Shown here in pieces: positions 59,746 to 64,000 of a DNA stretch of 64,000 bases; within the stretch, counting starts at the first letter, position 1; every line of letters begins with the position of its first letter. The position numbers and the translations under genes were made by a program. The notes beneath the pieces are model-generated. The model was not told the origin of the DNA. It made no database searches and worked only from the letters and a program-made list of their open reading frames with translations. The stretch is from the NCBI GenBank assembly GCA_029204225.1, contig CM055112.1:23551171-23615170 (forward strand). The letters run 5' to 3'. The stretch comes from Diphasiastrum complanatum (lineage: Eukaryota; Streptophyta; Lycopodiopsida; Lycopodiales; Lycopodiaceae).

Positions 59746-61916
59746 ACTAGGATATATTCTTCTAGCGGGGGACTTCAATGCCAGGACTGGGTCTAGGCAA
59801 ACGGAATTTCATAGAGCAGCAGATGACCCACAGCGGATACATGCACTTGATTGGGATGATCTTGGTCTTATACGGCGATCGGCGGATGCAGCGGGTCCAG
59901 TCACATCATATGGGGAGCAGATGCTTCAGTTGGGTGAGGCTCATGGACTGGCCATTTATAATGGCCTTCTTCAGCTGCCAGGCTCTGGTGACTACACTTG
60001 CTTCCCACATAGTGGAGGACATAGCGTCGTCAACTATTTCATGGGTTCACCGTTTCTCCTTCACTTCATTTCATCCTTCTCTGTACACCGCACCACTCTT
60101 TCTGATCATTCATATCTCTCACTCTCTGTCGGTCATCTCCACATCACACCTATTTTCTCTTCGACCCCTACAGCTAAACCCACCTACCGCTACACTTCAC
60201 ATCACACACCACTATACACAGAAGCCCTCTCCGATCTCCTTACCTATTTCCCACATGAGCATACTTTAGAGGAGCAGTCCCTCTTTCTTGTCCAGACCAT
60301 CCATACTGCAGCTTCCATTGCCTTTCCATCCCCACGGCCCAAAGACCAGCAACGTCATAGACCCTATAACCCCTGGTATGATCAGGAATGCATCCAGCTA
60401 CATCAGAACCTCATATATGCTAGCTCCCATCTTCCTCATATGACCAAAACCATATCTCGTGTCTACCGCAGAACCACCAAAAAAAAGAAAATCGCATACG
60501 AGATTGGTCAGGGTAAGAAACTGATGGATCTCCTCTTTAGTTCTTCCTCAGGTTCATTCTGGAAGAGGTTCCTTCCACGGTCACCCCCACCACGGATCAC
60601 GGACCTCAGCACTTGGGTCGCATATGCCACATCATTGTACACCATCCCAGATACCCCTCCTCTTCCCACCTCCTGTCTCACAGATACTTCTGCCATATTC
60701 ACTAACGAACTTATAGAAAAGGCCATCACACGACTCCATTCCCATAAAGCCAAAGACATTGATGAGCTAGAGGCTGAACTTCTAAAGTATGCTCCCTACA
60801 TCCTCTCACCCTTTCTCTCCATCCTATTCAACCGAGCTGTCACCTCTGATTTTCCCTCTCCATGGTCCACAAACCTCATTCACCCTATCCACAAAGGCGG
60901 GGACCCCATGAAAGCTGACAACTACCGCACCATTATGATCAGTCACCTCTTCGCCAAAGTATATGGTTCTATCCTACAGTCAGAGATCAGTACAGAGATG
61001 GATGCTAGATCACTCCATGCCATTGGACAGGCGGGTTTCAGACCGGGATATACTACATCGGATCATATCTTTACTTTGAGGTCCATCATTGAGGAGGCTA
61101 AGGCCAAGAGGGAGCGTGTATACTGCTGCTTTGTGGATTTCCACAAGGCATTTGATTCTGTGCCTAGGCATCTATTGATACAGAAACTTCATGATCGGGG
61201 CTTTCAGGAGGATACTATACAGGCGGTAGTAGCATTGTACAGGCGAGTTATTGGCAGGGTCCGACTATCAGGAGTTATTTCACCGGAGGTGGTCAGTACT
61301 ATTGGTGTCAAACAGGGATGTCCACTCTCTCCTACACTTTTTGGTCTTTACATTGACGAGCTAGAGCATGTTATACAGAGTGATGGAGGGGAGGGTTGTA
61401 CATTGGGCGACCTCATTATTGCTATTCCTTTATGCTGATGATGTGGTTTTGCTTTCACGGACGAGAGAGGGTTTGCAGCAACACTTAGATGCTCTTCTGT
61501 CTTTCTGCACACGGTGGGGTTTGTCGGTCAATGTGGCCAAGACTAAGGTTATGGTGTTCAACACCTCTAGGTCTTTCATGATTCGCAGGAGCTTCTATGG
61601 GATGGTCATCCCCTAGAGGTTGTTGATTCCTATACATATCTAGGAGTACTATTCTCGGGGCCTACGTTCAGCATGAGACACGCAGCTATTTCCCGGGTAC
61701 GGAAGGGCTATGCCTCACTGGTAGATTTGGAGAGACTATGTTTCAGCTCACACATCAGAGATGCGACTAGTAAGTGTCGGCTCTTTGACACTATGGTTGT
61801 GCCCTCAGCTATGTATGCTTCCGAGACATGGAGTACTGGTCTGATAGCTACTGATTGGACATATATCTCCCAGCTCCAGATTCGTTTGCTCTCCTGGATG
61901 ATATCGTCTCTATCAC
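59746..61916 (+). pseudogene. LINE family 1, endonuclease and RT
   Basis: The only copy with a good AP-endonuclease part: ILLAGDFNARTG, TSYGEQMLQL, SVVNYFMGS and LSDHSYLSLS. The linker has PWYDQECIQL, SFWKRFLP and PIHKGGDPMKADNYRTIMI. RT follows: [29 protein letters not shown] (Arg changed to His), [11 protein letters not shown] 2-bp loss at 61425 breaks the frame just before LYADD, and a 1-bp change near 61585 breaks it again. The first half of the endonuclease is missing. It is cut at 61916 by copia sequence. Confidence 0.92.
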
Positions 61917-64000
61917 CTGCCCAATCAGAATCTGAATAACCCTCCAGCTGAAGGTCCCCGTCATCTGTGTATCCAATCCCATAAGTCACAATCCCTCTCA
62001 CATATCGTAGGATCCACTTGGCTGCCTTCCAATGTGCTTTGGTAGGCTTACTCATGAATTGACTTGAAATCCCAACCGCATAAGCAATATCTGGCCTGGT
62101 GGTAGTAAGGTAAATCAGGCTGCCCACTAACTGACGATAGAGCGTCTCATCTGCAAATGTTGGACCATCATCCTTTGGTGGCTTGTTGCTTGCATCCATG
62201 GGTGTGCTGATTGGTTTGTTTTCTTGCATATTAAACCTCTTCAATAATTTTTGTGCATACTTTGCCTGTGAGATAAAAAGACAACGCTTCCTTTTCCAAA
62301 CTTCAACTCCTAGGCAATAGTGTAGCAAACCCAAATCTTTCATCTCAAACTCACTAGAAAGATTCTTCTTAACACAAGCAATAAGCTTCTTATTGCTTCC
62401 CGTGATGAGTAGATCATCCACATAGAGCACAACAACCACAAAGCCTTCTCCTTCCTTGAAGACATAAAGATTGCAATCAGACTTACTCTTCTCAAACCCT
62501 TGCCTTGCAAAGTACTCACTCGGCTATACCAAGCCCTTGGCGCTTGTTTGAGCCCATACAAGGCTTTCCTAAGCCTGCAAACCAGATTCTCCTTGCCTAT
62601 TATTTCAAATCCCTGCGGTTGTTCCATGTAAACCTCCTCCTGTAGGTGCCCATTAAGAAAGGCACTCTTGACATCCATTTGATGGACATCCCAATCAAAA
62701 TATGAGGCTATAGCCAAAACAGTCCTGATAGATGTCATCTTAGCAACAGGTGCGAATGTCTCATCATAGTCTAGCCCCTCTTGCTGAGCATAGCCTTTCA
62801 CCACCAACCTTGCCTTGTACTTGTCCACTATTCCATTGGCATGAAACTTGGTCTTATAGACCCACTTGCAACCTATTGGTTGCTTCCCTTCTGGCAATGT
62901 AGTGAGCTCCCATGTGTCATTCTTGACAATGGAGTCGTACTCCTCCTGCATGGCATGTTGCCATACCTTTTCTCTCACGGCTTCGTGAAAGAACTGTGGC
63001 TCATCTTCATTCAGAATAGTAGACATAAGAGCAAAGTTAGTCTCTTGTCTCTCATGAGACCTAAGAGATCTTCTGACACCCTGTTCACTGCTCTCTCCTT
63101 CTTCCATCATTTGACCTTCTTTGATTGTTTCCCAATACCACCTAGGTAGCTTCTTCCTAGCAGTAGGTGATGTGGATGGTGACCACGTATCCCATGGTAC
63201 TGTCTTAGTCTTCCGTTTGTCCCCAACTTCGGCTTCTGGTACTTGGCCAAAAAGAGGTCTCGAACTAGTAGGTTCGATTTCCTGTTGTTGCTCCTGCACT
63301 TGAGGCTCACAGGACTCTTGACTAGGATTCTCATCCGTGGAATCAGTCAAGGGTATGAGCTCAGTAGTTCCTTCCTTCTCCTGCTCCTGTATCTTGGGTG
63401 AATGCTCTTCATCAAAGATGACATCTCGACTTAGGATCTTCTTCCTGTTTTCGAGATCATATAGCACATAAGCTTTCTCACCTTCACTATACCCAAGAAA
63501 GACACACTTTACGGATTTTGCATCAAGTTTCTTCCGCAAGTCCTTTGATATATGTGCATATGCAGTACACCCAAATACTCGACGGCTGCCCACTTTGGGC
63601 TTGTTGCCACTATATGCTTCTTCTGGCGTGATTACTTCAACTGCTTTGGTTGGACTTCTATTCAATAGAAAAACAACAGTTGCTACCGCTTCCGCCCAAA
63701 AAGAATTTGGCAACCCCTTTGCTTTGAGCATGCTCCTCGCACACTCAACTATAGACCTGTTTTTCCGCTCAGCCACGCCGTTCTGCTGCGGTGTATGTGG
63801 AGCAGTAAACTGTCTCTTTATCCCACATGCTTTGCAAAGATCTTTGAACTCATCAGAAATATACTCACCACCCTTATCTGACCTGAGAGTCTTTAACCTC
63901 TTCCCTGTGTGGTTTTCCACCATAGCTTTCCATTGTTTGAAGTATTTGAACGCTTCAGATTTCAGCTTCAAAAAATAGACCCATACCTTCCGTGAGAAAT
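61917..64000 (-). pseudogene. Ty1-copia pol (integrase, RT, RNase H start)
   Basis: Complement strand, open at the right edge. Integrase core end (SDKGGEYIS, TPQQNGVAERKNR, FWAEAVATVVFLLNR), the linker, then RT (WVYKTKFHANG, ARLVVKGYAQQEGLDYDETF, DVHQMDVKSAFLNG, KALYGLKQAPRAWY). A one-base loss near 62520 shifts the frame to the second part with VVVVLYVDDLLITGSN and [23 protein letters not shown]. It ends at SDSDWAGDRDD where LINE sequence begins. Apart from one frameshift the coding looks fresh. Confidence 0.93.

Overview
The window looks like nuclear DNA of a large-genome vascular plant. It is packed with LTR retrotransposons and LINEs, has plant-type GT-AG introns, and encodes a plant-type short-chain dehydrogenase/reductase (SDR). 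A fern or gymnosperm would fit the very long, transposon-filled introns, but nothing in the sequence fixes the species. There are no bacterial-style genes, CRISPR arrays or recognisable RNA genes.

The only host gene I can support is on the minus strand and fills almost the whole window. Seven exons (57065-56834, 56548-56469, 44343-44196, 29684-29606, 27138-27051, 26902-26856 and 3401-3231) splice with matching phases and GT-AG borders into one uninterrupted 281-residue reading frame of the Tic32 / retinol-dehydrogenase-like SDR family. It carries the G-rich cofactor loop, NNAG, the catalytic Ser and YxxxK. The first exon (start codon and TG of TGxxxGxG) was not found and probably lies beyond the right edge. 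Only 845 coding bases are spread over 53.8 kb. Three introns are 23.5, 14.5 and 12.1 kb; the others are 2.5 kb, 285 bp, 148 bp and an open-ended intron 1 of more than 6.9 kb.

Layout by region. 1-3230: downstream flank with a Ty1-copia gag/protease fragment. Intron 7 (3402-26855): a decayed Ty3-gypsy element, a young 6.1-kb chromovirus with 417-bp LTRs (7645-13786) inserted in it, then a stack of 5'-truncated LINEs separated by TC microsatellites (15.3-23.2 kb). Introns 5-6: dispersed repeats only. Intron 4 (29685-44195): a Ty3-gypsy array with three LTRs and a 6.2-kb tandem duplication. Intron 3 (44344-56468): copia and gypsy fragments, a LINE, and three copies of a TGTTGG LTR, two of them forming an inverted repeat. 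Intron 1 (57066 to edge): three more LINE pieces and a Ty1-copia pol on the minus strand.

All recognisable LINE pieces, and most LTR elements, are antisense to the SDR gene. The LINEs share unusual details: a QxxIxxFF-type (PCNA-interacting-like) motif downstream of the C-terminal zinc finger, a covarying hairpin just before an AATAAA-(TTTC)n tail, and a habit of beginning directly at the TC tail of the previous LINE. All transposon reading frames in the window are broken.
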